A stretch of 10,505 nucleotides of DNA from Paludibacteraceae bacterium (GCA_017550055.1 JAFYMM010000321.1:1-10505); one strand, 5' to 3'. Numbered from the stretch's first letter, positions 1 through 7,738 are shown. The notes: generated by a model from the letters alone, not told the origin. Numbers and translations are program-made.

Positions 1-2460
1 AATGCGGTGTGGACAGCAGAACTTGAATTGCCAAAATCAAAAGCTACGAGATATCAATATATACTAGTAAATGCCGACGATACACAATTGCTTGATTCTC
101 CAAAATATCGTTATTTGCCAGCGCATGAGGGTGATATTGAAGTAGAAGATGAATTTGGACGTCGTGAAGTGCGTTCGGTGTTTGAGACAAAAGCATTTAC
201 CGAGTGCCTAATGCGCCAAAAAGCAGAAAAAGCATTGCCTCGATTGAAAAAAGGCGAAACCTTGTTGATGCTTAATGCACCTGGTGTATTGCCTTCGGAA
301 GGAGTAGCTATGCTTGGCAATCAAGAGTTTCTTGGCAATTGGGATGAATCACGCAAAGTGGCTCTTACTCCATCGGTAGGTGGTTGGTGGTGGGTGAAAT
401 TGCCAGCAAATGCTTACCTTACGCATGCAGAATACAAATTTGTAGTTTATGACCGTACTACTAACGCAGTCGTAAAATGGGAATTGGGTGAAAATCGCCG
501 TATGCCATTGGTTGCAGGTTCAAAAATATTCTCAAATTCGATTCGCATCGACCACAATTGGCATGGCACAGGTGTAGCTATCCCTGTATTCTCATTGCGC
601 AGTAAAAAAGGTTGGGGTGTAGGTGAATTTCTTGACTTGAAACGTATGGCAGATTGGGCTGTGGCTCGAGGTCAAAAATTGATTCAAATACTTCCAATCA
701 ACGATACAACATCAACTCATACAGATTTAGATTCATATCCATATCGTGCTAATTCGGTATATGCTTTGCACCCTATGTATCTCAATATGGAGGCATTGGG
801 TAAATTGGATAGCTCGTCGAAAATGAAAGAGTATCGTGCCAAGGCTAAAGAATTAAATGAATTAACAGCTATTAATTATTCGGCTGTAAATGAATTGAAA
901 TGGAACTATATTCGTGATATCTTTGCTGAAAAATATGACGAATTGGTTGCAGATAAAGAATTTAAATCATTTGTTAAAGAAAATGCTCATTGGTTGAAGG
1001 ATTATGCTGTATTCTCTTGTTTGAGAGATAAATATAATACAGATAATTACTCGGAATGGGGCGAATATGCTGAATATACAGAAGCTAAGCGTGAGGCATT
1101 TATAAAGAAAAACAAAAAGGCGGTTGAATTGTATTATTTCATTCAATTTGCCCTTGATGCGCAACTATGTGAAGCTATAAAATATCTTCACTCGAAAGGG
1201 GTGGTAGTAAAAGGCGATTTGCCTATTGGTATTAGTGCGACGAGTGTTGATGCATGGGTGAATCCTCGTTTATTCAATCTTGACAAACAAGCAGGTGCAC
1301 CACCTGATGATTTCTCAGTAACTGGTCAGAATTGGGGATTCCCAACATACAATTGGGGCGAGATGGCTAAAGATAAATATGCTTGGTGGATGTCGCGCTT
1401 TCAAAATATGGGTCGCTATTTCGACGCTTTCCGTATTGACCACATACTTGGTTTCTTCCGTATATGGGAGATTCCTACCGATTGTGTATGGGGATTGTTA
1501 GGCTATTTTAATCCTTCGATGCCTTTGTCAGTCTCAGAAATAGAACACTATGGTTTTTGGTTCGACAGAGACCGTTACACAATACCATATATAACAAAAC
1601 ATAATTTATATAGTCTATTCGCAGAAAAAACAGAGGAGATTATTGCTACATATTTCAATAATCGTAGTTTCGATAGATATACTTTCAAACCAGAGTATGA
1701 CACTCAACGTAAGTTGGAAGATAGTTTTGTGCGCAATGGTTTGTTGCCTAAATATGCTGATATATTAGATAAATTATTGTCGCTATATTGTGAAGTAATC
1801 TTCATAGAAGACCGAGCAAATCCAGGATATTATCATCCACGCATCAATGTGATGAAATCACAATCATTTGCTGAATTGTCTGACCACGAAAAATGGTGCA
1901 TCCAACGCATTCACGATGAGTATTTCTATCACCGTCATACTAATCAATGGAGCTCAGAGGCTATGCGTAAATTGCCAGCTTTGTTGAATACTACAGATAT
2001 GCTTGTATGTGGCGAAGATCTTGGTATGGTGCCAGCATGTGTGCCTGATGTGATGGGACAACTTCAAATTCTCTCGCTCGAAGTGCAACGCATGCCAAAA
2101 GAGACTACACAACGTTATGTGGATTTGAACAATGTACCTTACTTGTCAGTATGCTGTACAGGTACGCATGACACAAGTCCAGTGCGTATGTGGTGGCGTG
2201 AAAATCGCGAGAACACACAATGGTTCTATAACAATATTTTGCATCAAGGTGGGGCAGCACCAGAGGATTTAACTCCTGAACTTGCACAACAAATTGTTGA
2301 TATGCACGTTAATAGTAAAAGCATGTGGGCAATATTGCCTTGGCAAGACTATATGGCTTGCGATAGTGCAAACCGTTTCCCAAATCCTGATGCTGAACGT
2401 ATTAATGACCCAAGTAATCCACGCCATATTTGGTGTTGGCGTATGCATGTTGAATTATAA
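1..2460 (+). CDS. malQ: 4-alpha-glucanotransferase (amylomaltase), GH77 with N-terminal CBM20 domains; 5' end outside window
   Basis: Cytoplasmic amylomaltase that disproportionates maltodextrins by moving alpha-1,4-glucan segments between chains, in glycogen and starch utilisation. The frame is open from base 1, and the GTG at 7 is an internal Val, so the true start lies upstream. Counting that codon as residue 1, residues 1-36 are the tail of a first CBM20-like starch-binding domain. Residues ~82-170 form a second one (LGNQEFLGNWDESRKVAL, then a Trp-rich strand). The GH77 barrel covers ~195-810. Expected catalytic residues are visible: nucleophile Asp478 in AFRIDH, acid/base Glu670 in CGEDLG and Asp722 in GTHDTSP. 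The C-terminus stops at NPRHIWCWRMHVEL, which seems some 20-30 residues shorter than relatives as I remember them; no catalytic part is lost. Neither other forward frame continues the family, so a recent frameshift is not evident. The identification is secure; the length comparison is from memory. Confidence 0.96.
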   Translation, partial: NAVWTAELELPKSKATRYQYILVNADDTQLLDSPKYRYLPAHEGDIEVEDEFGRREVRSVFETKAFTECLMRQKAEKALPRLKKGETLLMLNAPGVLPSEGVAMLGNQEFLGNWDESRKVALTPSVGGWWWVKLPANAYLTHAEYKFVVYDRTTNAVVKWELGENRRMPLVAGSKIFSNSIRIDHNWHGTGVAIPVFSLRSKKGWGVGEFLDLKRMADWAVARGQKLIQILPINDTTSTHTDLDSYPYRANSVYALHPMYLNMEALGKLDSSSKMKEYRAKAKELNELTAINYSAVNELKWNYIRDIFAEKYDELVADKEFKSFVKENAHWLKDYAVFSCLRDKYNTDNYSEWGEYAEYTEAKREAFIKKNKKAVELYYFIQFALDAQLCEAIKYLHSKGVVVKGDLPIGISATSVDAWVNPRLFNLDKQAGAPPDDFSVTGQNWGFPTYNWGEMAKDKYAWWMSRFQNMGRYFDAFRIDHILGFFRIWEIPTDCVWGLLGYFNPSMPLSVSEIEHYGFWFDRDRYTIPYITKHNLYSLFAEKTEEIIATYFNNRSFDRYTFKPEYDTQRKLEDSFVRNGLLPKYADILDKLLSLYCEVIFIEDRANPGYYHPRINVMKSQSFAELSDHEKWCIQRIHDEYFYHRHTNQWSSEAMRKLPALLNTTDMLVCGEDLGMVPACVPDVMGQLQILSLEVQRMPKETTQRYVDLNNVPYLSVCCTGTHDTSPVRMWWRENRENTQWFYNNILHQGGAAPEDLTPELAQQIVDMHVNSKSMWAILPWQDYMACDSANRFPNPDAERINDPSNPRHIWCWRMHVEL

Positions 2461-2482
2461 ATTAATCTAAAAATAATACACT

Positions 2483-3295
2483 ATGAAAAAATTTATTCTA
2501 TCTTTATTTGTTGTTTTAATGACAACAACATCGGTTTTTGGTCAAGCTAAAACTGAAAGAGAAATTAAAAATTTGTTTGCTCAAATCGAGAAAACTAACG
2601 ATGATGGAAAAAGAACTCAATTAGCCAATCAAATTCAACACAAAATGATTGATGCTATATTCGAGGCTGAAGATTTCTTCTATGATTTTCCAACATTGAA
2701 AAACGTTGGTAAAATATTATCTTCAGATAATCAAATTCACATGTACACATGGAATATTTTGTTGACAGATGGCACTCCTTTGTATTTTGCTGTTATTCAA
2801 CATTATGATTTTGGTGGTATCTATGTGTTGTCTCAAAGCGAACCAGAAATTCCTGCTACTACAGGTTATGTTGCTGAAACAAATTGGTATGGTGCTTTGT
2901 ATTATGATATTCACCCTATTAAATTCAAAGATAAAGAGGCTTATCTCGTATTTGGTCTTATGACATCAACTGATGGTGAAACACAACATAAAGTGATTGA
3001 TGTAATGGCATTTACTAAAAAAACTGTGAAAATGGGTGCACCTTCATTTATAACTCCTTGGACTGGCAAGAAAAAACAACATCGTGTTGTGTTTGAATAC
3101 GACAAAGATGCACAAATGTCATTAGACTACAACAAGAAAAAGAAAATGATTACATTCGACCATTTATCACCTGTTCGTACAACAGCTAAAGGTAAAGAGG
3201 TTATGGGTCCTGATATGTCATACGATGCTTTGATTTATAAAAAAGACATTTGGACATACAAAGAAGATGTAAAAGTTAAAAATAAGAAAAAGTAA
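2483..3295 (+). CDS. exported protein of unknown function (Bacteroidota-type, ~270 aa)
   Basis: A 270-aa protein with a clear Sec signal peptide: MKKF, a hydrophobic stretch (residues 5-17), then a probable cleavage near SVFGQ-AKTE (around residue 21). There is no lipobox Cys, so a periplasmic or released protein is expected. The mature part starts with a charged helix-like segment (22-60). A mixed, aromatic-rich, beta-type region follows, including IHMYTWNILLTDGTPLYFAVIQ (roughly residues 85-106), and the protein ends in a Lys-rich tail. I see no catalytic motif. I recall similar secreted proteins in Bacteroidales genomes annotated as hypothetical, but know of no function. The gene starts 22 bp after malQ with no terminator or clear promoter between them, so co-transcription is plausible. 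That does not prove a role in glucan metabolism. The ATG at 2483 is chosen because it directly precedes the signal peptide. Confidence 0.85.
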   Translation: MKKFILSLFVVLMTTTSVFGQAKTEREIKNLFAQIEKTNDDGKRTQLANQIQHKMIDAIFEAEDFFYDFPTLKNVGKILSSDNQIHMYTWNILLTDGTPLYFAVIQHYDFGGIYVLSQSEPEIPATTGYVAETNWYGALYYDIHPIKFKDKEAYLVFGLMTSTDGETQHKVIDVMAFTKKTVKMGAPSFITPWTGKKKQHRVVFEYDKDAQMSLDYNKKKKMITFDHLSPVRTTAKGKEVMGPDMSYDALIYKKDIWTYKEDVKVKNKKK

Positions 3296-3435
3296 GAAAT
3301 AATAATTTTGAATTAGTTGTTAAGTAATATTGGAAAATCATAGAAGAAATCTTCAGCCTATTGCTTTATACAAATTCTTGATTTTATTTGAAAAGTTTCA
3401 ATCTTTTTAGTTCTTAACTTTTAATTTTTAATATT

Positions 3436-4944
3436 ATGTTTACAACACAAGATATTCAACAATTTGAGTCAATCGGTATTACTCTCGAAAAAGCTGAAAC
3501 TCAAGTAAACGACCTTAAGAATGGTTATCCTTTCTTGAAAATCAAAGGTGCTGCTGCTATTGGTAATGGTATATTGTCGTTAGATGATAAAGAGCGCGAG
3601 CAACTTATCAAGGATTGGTGCGAATATTTGAAAGGTGATGGCGAAATTATCAAAATGGTGCCAGCTTCAGGTGCAGCAAGTCGTATGTTTAAGGATTTGT
3701 TTGAATTTGAGAATTCTGATGCTACTGAGCCAAACAATGCTTATATAGAACGTTTCTTTGTTGAACGTGAAAACTTTGCTTTCTATGAGGCTCTTAATCG
3801 TGTTTGTATCTCAGAAGAGGGCAAATCTATTCAAGAATTGGTAGAAGAAAAGCGTTATAAGGACATTGTTCGTCTTCTTCTTCATAAGGAAGGGCTTAAT
3901 TATGGTTCGCTTCCTAAGGGATTGCTTCAATTCCATAAATATCCTCAGTATGTGCGCACTGCATTTGTAGAACATCTTGTTGAAGGTGCTCTTTACACCA
4001 ATAATCGCAACAATGAGGTGAAAATCCATTTCACTGTATCGCCTGAACATATTGAGTTCTTCAAACAACACCTTATGGGCGAACTTCCACGTTATGAGGA
4101 TTTGTTCAAGGTGCGTTACAATGTGACTTTCTCTATTCAAAAACCTTCGACAGATACACTTGCTGTAGGTCTTGATGGTGAACCTTTCCGTAATGAAGAT
4201 GGCTCTATTTTGTTCCGTCCAGGAGGTCATGGTGCTCTTATTGAGAATCTTAATGACCTTGATGGAGATGTTATCTTTATCAAAAATATTGATAACGTAG
4301 TACCTGATAGACTAAAACAATCTACTATTGACTATAAACAAGTTATTGCTGGTCTTCTTGTTAGAGTACAACGTCAAATATTTGAGTTTTTAAATGAATT
4401 AGATGGTGAAGTATCAGATGAACGCCTTGATACTATGCTTGCTTATGCAGAACAAGTATTGTGTATAGGTGTTGAAAATCTTGATAATGTAGATGTAAAA
4501 GAGTATTTACGCAACAAGTTCAATCGTCCTATCCGTATTTGTGGTATGGTTAAGAATGAGGGAGAACCGGGTGGTGGTCCTTACCTTACATATAATAGTG
4601 ATGGAACTACTTCGCCTCAAATTCTTGAGAGTTCTCAAATTGACAAAAATAATCAAGAGGCTGTTGATTGTATGAAGAATTCTACTCACTTCAATCCTGT
4701 TGATTTGGTTTGTGCAGTACGCAACTATAAAGGCGAGAAATTCAATCTCATTAACTATGTTGACCCTAAAACTGGATTCATCTCTATGAAGTCGAAAAAT
4801 GGTATTGACATCAAAGTGCTTGAACTTCCAGGTCTATGGAATGGAGCTATGAGCGATTGGAATACTATCTTTGTAGAAGTACCTGTTGAAACTTTCAATC
4901 CAGTGAAATCTGTTAACGACCTACTTCGTGATCAACATAGATAA
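3436..4944 (+). CDS. DUF4301 family protein, possibly nucleotidyltransferase-like
   Basis: A 502-aa cytoplasmic protein without signal peptide or membrane segments. Length and sequence fit DUF4301, a family I know mainly from Bacteroidota and which has no established function. Several motifs resemble UDP-sugar pyrophosphorylase or other GT-A-fold nucleotidyltransferases. VPASGAASRMFK (residues 75-86) resembles the Gly-rich nucleotide-binding loop that ends in Arg. FTVSPEH (199-205) follows. RPGGHGALIENL (261-272) and FIKNIDNV (281-288) mimic the GHG...NIDN signature of UTP-sugar uridylyltransferases. A Gly-rich EGEPGGGPYLTY lies at 375-386. The family call is fairly firm; the enzymatic idea is inference from motif likeness. 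The gene sits 140 bp after the previous one, and its last 17 bp overlap comEC, so the two are probably co-transcribed. I see no convincing sigma-ABfr promoter in the 140-bp gap. Confidence 0.85.
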   Translation: MFTTQDIQQFESIGITLEKAETQVNDLKNGYPFLKIKGAAAIGNGILSLDDKEREQLIKDWCEYLKGDGEIIKMVPASGAASRMFKDLFEFENSDATEPNNAYIERFFVERENFAFYEALNRVCISEEGKSIQELVEEKRYKDIVRLLLHKEGLNYGSLPKGLLQFHKYPQYVRTAFVEHLVEGALYTNNRNNEVKIHFTVSPEHIEFFKQHLMGELPRYEDLFKVRYNVTFSIQKPSTDTLAVGLDGEPFRNEDGSILFRPGGHGALIENLNDLDGDVIFIKNIDNVVPDRLKQSTIDYKQVIAGLLVRVQRQIFEFLNELDGEVSDERLDTMLAYAEQVLCIGVENLDNVDVKEYLRNKFNRPIRICGMVKNEGEPGGGPYLTYNSDGTTSPQILESSQIDKNNQEAVDCMKNSTHFNPVDLVCAVRNYKGEKFNLINYVDPKTGFISMKSKNGIDIKVLELPGLWNGAMSDWNTIFVEVPVETFNPVKSVNDLLRDQHR

Positions 4945-7006
4945 ATCATTTCGATGGGTATCTAAAGGTTATTTTGATACTGTATTCGCACGATTATTCT
5001 TAGCTGTTTCATTAGGTGTTATCGTAGCTGAATATACGACTCTTGCGACTAATGTATTTCTTATTTCGATAGTTGTAGGAACGTTATTTATGATATTTTC
5101 CACTTTCCGAGTTAATCAACTTGGGAAGTGGATTTTTATTTTCTCATGGTCGCTATTTCTTTTTGGTAGTGGAGGATGGCTATTACGTCAAAAACAGATG
5201 CCTGATATAGATGAATTATCGTGTAGAAATCACTCTTATATTGTTGAACTGAAAACTACGCCTATCAACAAAGGTTCATACTATCGTGCAGAAGCAGAAA
5301 TAATCTATGTCGATGACTCTATTGCTCAAAACTTGGTGGGGTATGATGTGTTGTTGAATATTTCTACTGATTCATTGCATCAGCCTCATTTGTGTGATAG
5401 GTATCTGATAAACTCACGCATTGTTAGACCTACAGACAATGGACTAAAGGGTTTTGATTATGGCAGGTTTCTTACTCGCAATGGACTATGTGGGGTAAGT
5501 TATGTTGATGGCGACAATATAAAATATCTATCTACTACGCGACCTTCAGATTTAGTGCATTTGGGTTATGCTATTAGAGACAAACTGATAAAACAACTTG
5601 AGTCAATAGGGCTGAAGGGTAGTGAGTTAGCAATTATTTCGGCTATCACACTTGGCGAAAAAGGGTTGTTGACGAATGATGTAAAAGATATGTTTTCTGC
5701 AGCAGGAGTATCGCATATATTAGTTGTCAGCGGTATGCATGTAGGATTTATATTCTTACTGATAATGTGGTTAATGCGTAGAATATTGCATCACAGGCGC
5801 TGGTTAGTTGTAATAATGGGTTTAATCGTATTATGGGCGTATGCTTTACTTACGGGACTTGCCCCATCTGTTGTGCGAGCTACTTTTATGTTCTCTATGA
5901 TTTTGCTATTTAGGATTATGGGTGAGAAATATCATATTAAGCATGCTTTGTGTTTATCTGCTACAATTCTTATTCTTGTTAATCCTAATCAACTGTTTAA
6001 TGTGGGTTTTCAGCTTAGTTATTTGGCTGTTTGTGGAATAGTTTATTTTTATCCGTTGCTACATAAGAAGATTAAAGAGGCTAAATTCAGAGCATTGAGG
6101 TGGATTATGCAAGCTGTTGCTGTAACTGTTTCGGCTCAGATACTTACTATGCCAATAGTTATTTACAACTTCCATCAATTCCCTGTTTATTTCATAATTT
6201 CTAACCTGTTTGTTGCAGTCTTTGCGCCATTCCTTTTTCTTGGTGGTATGGCATTATTGGCGTTGAGTTATATTCCTTATTTGAATATCGTGGCAGGATG
6301 GGTAATGCATTACGGCATAAGTTTATTTGAACAGATAATTAACTGTATTGTAGCTATACCTTTTTCGACCATAAAAGTCTATCTCTCTTTATTAGAAGTT
6401 GTGTCTCTGTATGTGGTAATATTTTGTGGTATCAACTGGGTAGAGATGCGCAATATATTTGCAGAGCGATTTAAGGCACCGCTGTATTTCTTTTTGTCGA
6501 TGCTTTTGTTTGCATTGGTTATTCTGGTAAACAATATATATTATTCTCAAAAACAGGTGCTTATTATACCTGAAACGGATAGATTGGTGGTTAATATATT
6601 CAGTAATGATGAGAATATTTTATTTACTAATCATGCTGATTTTGCTATTGAGCGACTTGAAATGACTTGGATGAAATATTCGTGTGGCGAGCCAACTGTT
6701 GTTACTGATAGTATGTTATCGGCTAATTGTTTTTATTTTAATGATGAGTCTTATTTTATACTTCGTGATAATTTGTTCCGTTATAGGCAAAACAATGGTC
6801 AACCACTTGATATAGATTGTCTTATTATAGACAGAGGAGTATATCCATCAGAGAGACTGTTCACGGAATTCATAGTAGCAAAAAGGGTAGTTCTCACAGC
6901 AGGAGTATGGAGTGGCTATATAGAAAGATATAAACAACTTTTATGTGAATTATCTATACCATATCACATAATTTCGGAAGATGGAGTATATATAATCTCA
7001 AAATGA
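4928..7006 (+). CDS. comEC: ComEC/Rec2 family DNA-uptake channel protein
   Basis: A 692-aa polytopic inner-membrane protein, the predicted channel that carries single-stranded DNA into the cytoplasm during natural transformation. Three N-terminal membrane segments (about residues 18-37, 41-60, 67-85) precede a DUF4131-type periplasmic region (~90-205) containing KGFDYGRFLTRNGL. The Competence domain (~228-500) shows its diagnostic motifs: SAITLGEKGLL, FSAAGVSHILVVSGMHVGFI and TGLAPSVVRATFMF. It continues as a series of hydrophobic helices. After a last helix (~518-536) comes a soluble tail of about 150 residues without the HxHxDH metal site of the metallo-beta-lactamase domain found in Bacillus ComEC. 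In my experience this is usual for Bacteroidota. The start is the GTG at 4928, inside the upstream gene. The next in-frame ATG (Met55) would lose the first membrane helix and most of the second, so translational coupling is likely. A terminator follows directly. Confidence 0.94.
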   Translation: MINIDKSFRWVSKGYFDTVFARLFLAVSLGVIVAEYTTLATNVFLISIVVGTLFMIFSTFRVNQLGKWIFIFSWSLFLFGSGGWLLRQKQMPDIDELSCRNHSYIVELKTTPINKGSYYRAEAEIIYVDDSIAQNLVGYDVLLNISTDSLHQPHLCDRYLINSRIVRPTDNGLKGFDYGRFLTRNGLCGVSYVDGDNIKYLSTTRPSDLVHLGYAIRDKLIKQLESIGLKGSELAIISAITLGEKGLLTNDVKDMFSAAGVSHILVVSGMHVGFIFLLIMWLMRRILHHRRWLVVIMGLIVLWAYALLTGLAPSVVRATFMFSMILLFRIMGEKYHIKHALCLSATILILVNPNQLFNVGFQLSYLAVCGIVYFYPLLHKKIKEAKFRALRWIMQAVAVTVSAQILTMPIVIYNFHQFPVYFIISNLFVAVFAPFLFLGGMALLALSYIPYLNIVAGWVMHYGISLFEQIINCIVAIPFSTIKVYLSLLEVVSLYVVIFCGINWVEMRNIFAERFKAPLYFFLSMLLFALVILVNNIYYSQKQVLIIPETDRLVVNIFSNDENILFTNHADFAIERLEMTWMKYSCGEPTVVTDSMLSANCFYFNDESYFILRDNLFRYRQNNGQPLDIDCLIIDRGVYPSERLFTEFIVAKRVVLTAGVWSGYIERYKQLLCELSIPYHIISEDGVYIISK

Positions 7007-7040
7007 AAACTGACTATAACCAATAAATAGTCAGTTTTTT
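7006..7040 (+). terminator. intrinsic terminator after comEC
   Basis: A perfect 12-bp stem (AAAACTGACTAT at 7006-7017 with ATAGTCAGTTTT at 7027-7038) encloses a 9-nt loop and runs into T's up to 7041. It begins at the last base of the comEC stop codon, so it closes the malQ-to-comEC block. The A-rich left arm also gives a T-tract on the other strand, so it could work in both directions, although no convergent gene is present. Confidence 0.92.
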
Positions 7041-7044
7041 TATA

Positions 7045-7061
7045 TGACAAAAGTTTTGTCA
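7045..7061. promoter_or_regulatory. 17-bp palindrome overlapping the -33 box, candidate operator
   Basis: TGACAAAAGTTTTGTCA has two perfect 8-bp arms around one central G. Its right arm contains the TTTG (-33) element of the promoter for the downstream RNA. A dimeric repressor bound here would block sigma contact. Seen directly: the symmetry and the overlap. Inferred: operator function. I cannot assign a regulator. Confidence 0.45.
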
Positions 7062-7085
7062 AATGAAAAATAATTTCTACCTTTG
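7055..7085 (+). promoter_or_regulatory. Bacteroidota sigma-ABfr-type promoter for the structured RNA
   Basis: TTTG at 7055-7058, a 19-bp spacer, then TACCTTTG at 7078-7085. This matches the Bacteroides consensus TTTG-N19-TAnnTTTG exactly. Transcription should start about 5-7 bases after the -7 box, near 7090-7092. No open reading frame begins nearby, and the folded RNA and its terminator lie just downstream. Confidence 0.9.
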
Positions 7086-7090
7086 CAACA

Positions 7091-7303
7091 TATTACACTG
7101 AGTAGCGTTCTCAGGTGGTTTTGTTAAAGCATTTTTGCTTTATTCTTTCTAATTGTAAAATTTTGGCGAATTTGAAGTAAGTGAAAGGATAAGTTAAAAA
7201 ATGCCCATTGTTGTATATACAGCGTGGGCTTAACTTATCGTACTTACGGGGTCACGCCAAAATACCTACAATTAGCGAGAAAGTTAAGTTCTCGCTTTTT
7301 TTT
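7091..7303 (+). ncRNA. structured small RNA (~210 nt), candidate 6S-like RNA
   Basis: A non-coding unit with its own promoter and terminator. Base pairing visible by eye: hairpin 1 at 7096-7117 (CACTGAG with CTCAGGTG, one bulged G); hairpin 2 at 7125-7142 (7 bp, TTTT loop); and a long interrupted rod at 7150-7274. From the base up the rod has 8 bp (7150-7157/7267-7274), 9 bp (7160-7168/7255-7263), a large internal loop (7169-7176 against 7248-7254), 6 bp (7177-7182/7242-7247), 10 bp (7188-7197/7230-7239), 5 bp (7203-7207/7225-7229) and 5 bp (7210-7214/7219-7223) with an ATAT loop. The terminator hairpin ends it. A rod with a large open internal loop, roughly 200 nt, and a strong housekeeping promoter fit a 6S/SsrS or Bacteroidales-1-class RNA. 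I could not match a primary-sequence signature, and the short stem below the loop plus two extra 5' hairpins are not typical of 6S. A 5' leader of the lipoprotein gene is the alternative, but the terminator argues for an independent transcript. End coordinates are approximate. Confidence 0.72.
7275..7303 (+). terminator. intrinsic terminator of the structured RNA
   Basis: GCGAGAA (7275-7281) pairs perfectly with TTCTCGC (7289-7295) around a 7-nt loop, followed by eight T's (7296-7303). This is a strong Rho-independent terminator that defines the 3' end of the small RNA and separates it from the lipoprotein gene 55 bp further on. Confidence 0.92.
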
Positions 7304-7345
7304 GTATTTTATAATCTATAAAAAGTTGCGCCCGACACGTATTTT

Positions 7346-7351
7346 AGGGAG
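7346..7351 (+). promoter_or_regulatory. Shine-Dalgarno sequence of the lipoprotein gene
   Basis: AGGGAG lies six bases before the ATG at 7358. It is notable because the other starts in this window are preceded by AT-rich sequence with no such match, as is common in Bacteroidota. It supports the chosen start. Confidence 0.6.
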
Positions 7352-7357
7352 TTTGTT

Positions 7358-7738
7358 ATGAAAGTTGTAAAATGTTTTTTTATGTGTTTTATTTTTATGG
7401 TTTTATTTTCGGGTTGTGGTATTGTGTCTGGGTTTAATAAGACAAATTATCCAACAGAACCAAGTCAAACACAAGTAATATTAAATAATAAGAATTTTAG
7501 AGTGATAAAATCAGTGCAGGGATTATGGTCGGCTACTTATGTGTTTGGTATAGGGGGACTTTCTTCTTGTTCTTTGTATCATAGTGCGTTGGCGGATATG
7601 TATTGTAAAGCGGAAATAACTGATGGTCAGGCTGTAATAAATATTACAAGTGTTGTTTCTACACAACAAATTATATGGGGATTTTATGTGCGACGTACGG
7701 CAGTTGTGACAGGAACAGTTATTGAGTTTTTGGAATAA
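7358..7738 (+). CDS. small lipoprotein, DUF6567-like
   Basis: A 126-aa predicted lipoprotein. A basic start (MKVVK) and a hydrophobic run of Phe, Met and Val (6-18) lead to the lipobox LFSGCG, with Cys20 as the lipidated residue; the anchored side (inner or outer membrane) is uncertain. The mature part begins with a short polar linker. A compact domain follows: TQVILNNKNFRVIKSVQG, then SATYVFGIGGLS (59-70), HSALADMYCKAEITDGQAVINITS (76-99) and TAVVTGTVIEF at the C-terminus. I recognise this pattern from small Bacteroidota lipoproteins annotated as DUF6567, from memory; no function is established. No enzyme motif is visible. The gene stands alone between two terminators. No good TTTG/TAnnTTTG promoter is apparent in the 55 bp after the RNA terminator, so its own promoter is weak or unusual, or it relies on read-through. 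Confidence 0.83.
   Translation: MKVVKCFFMCFIFMVLFSGCGIVSGFNKTNYPTEPSQTQVILNNKNFRVIKSVQGLWSATYVFGIGGLSSCSLYHSALADMYCKAEITDGQAVINITSVVSTQQIIWGFYVRRTAVVTGTVIEFLE

Noticed and set aside
2282..2470. Alternative forward frame at the malQ 3' end, possibly a frameshifted C-terminus
   Set aside because: Its translation does not resemble the amylomaltase C-terminus, while the main frame keeps the NPRH-W motif up to its stop.
3307..3332. TTTG ... TAATATTG as a promoter for the DUF4301 gene
   Set aside because: The spacer is only 14 bp and the -7 box has ATTG, so it is a poor match to the consensus.
3388..3408. Inverted repeat TTGAAA-AG-TTTCAA followed by T's, possible terminator before the DUF4301 gene
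   Set aside because: The arms are only 6 bp, all but one pair A-T, and the loop is two bases, so no stable RNA hairpin would form. It could at most be a protein site.
3811..4230. 139-codon open frame on the minus strand
   Set aside because: It lies wholly antisense within the well-supported DUF4301 gene, has no recognisable domain, and its residue pattern is that of a reverse-complement shadow.
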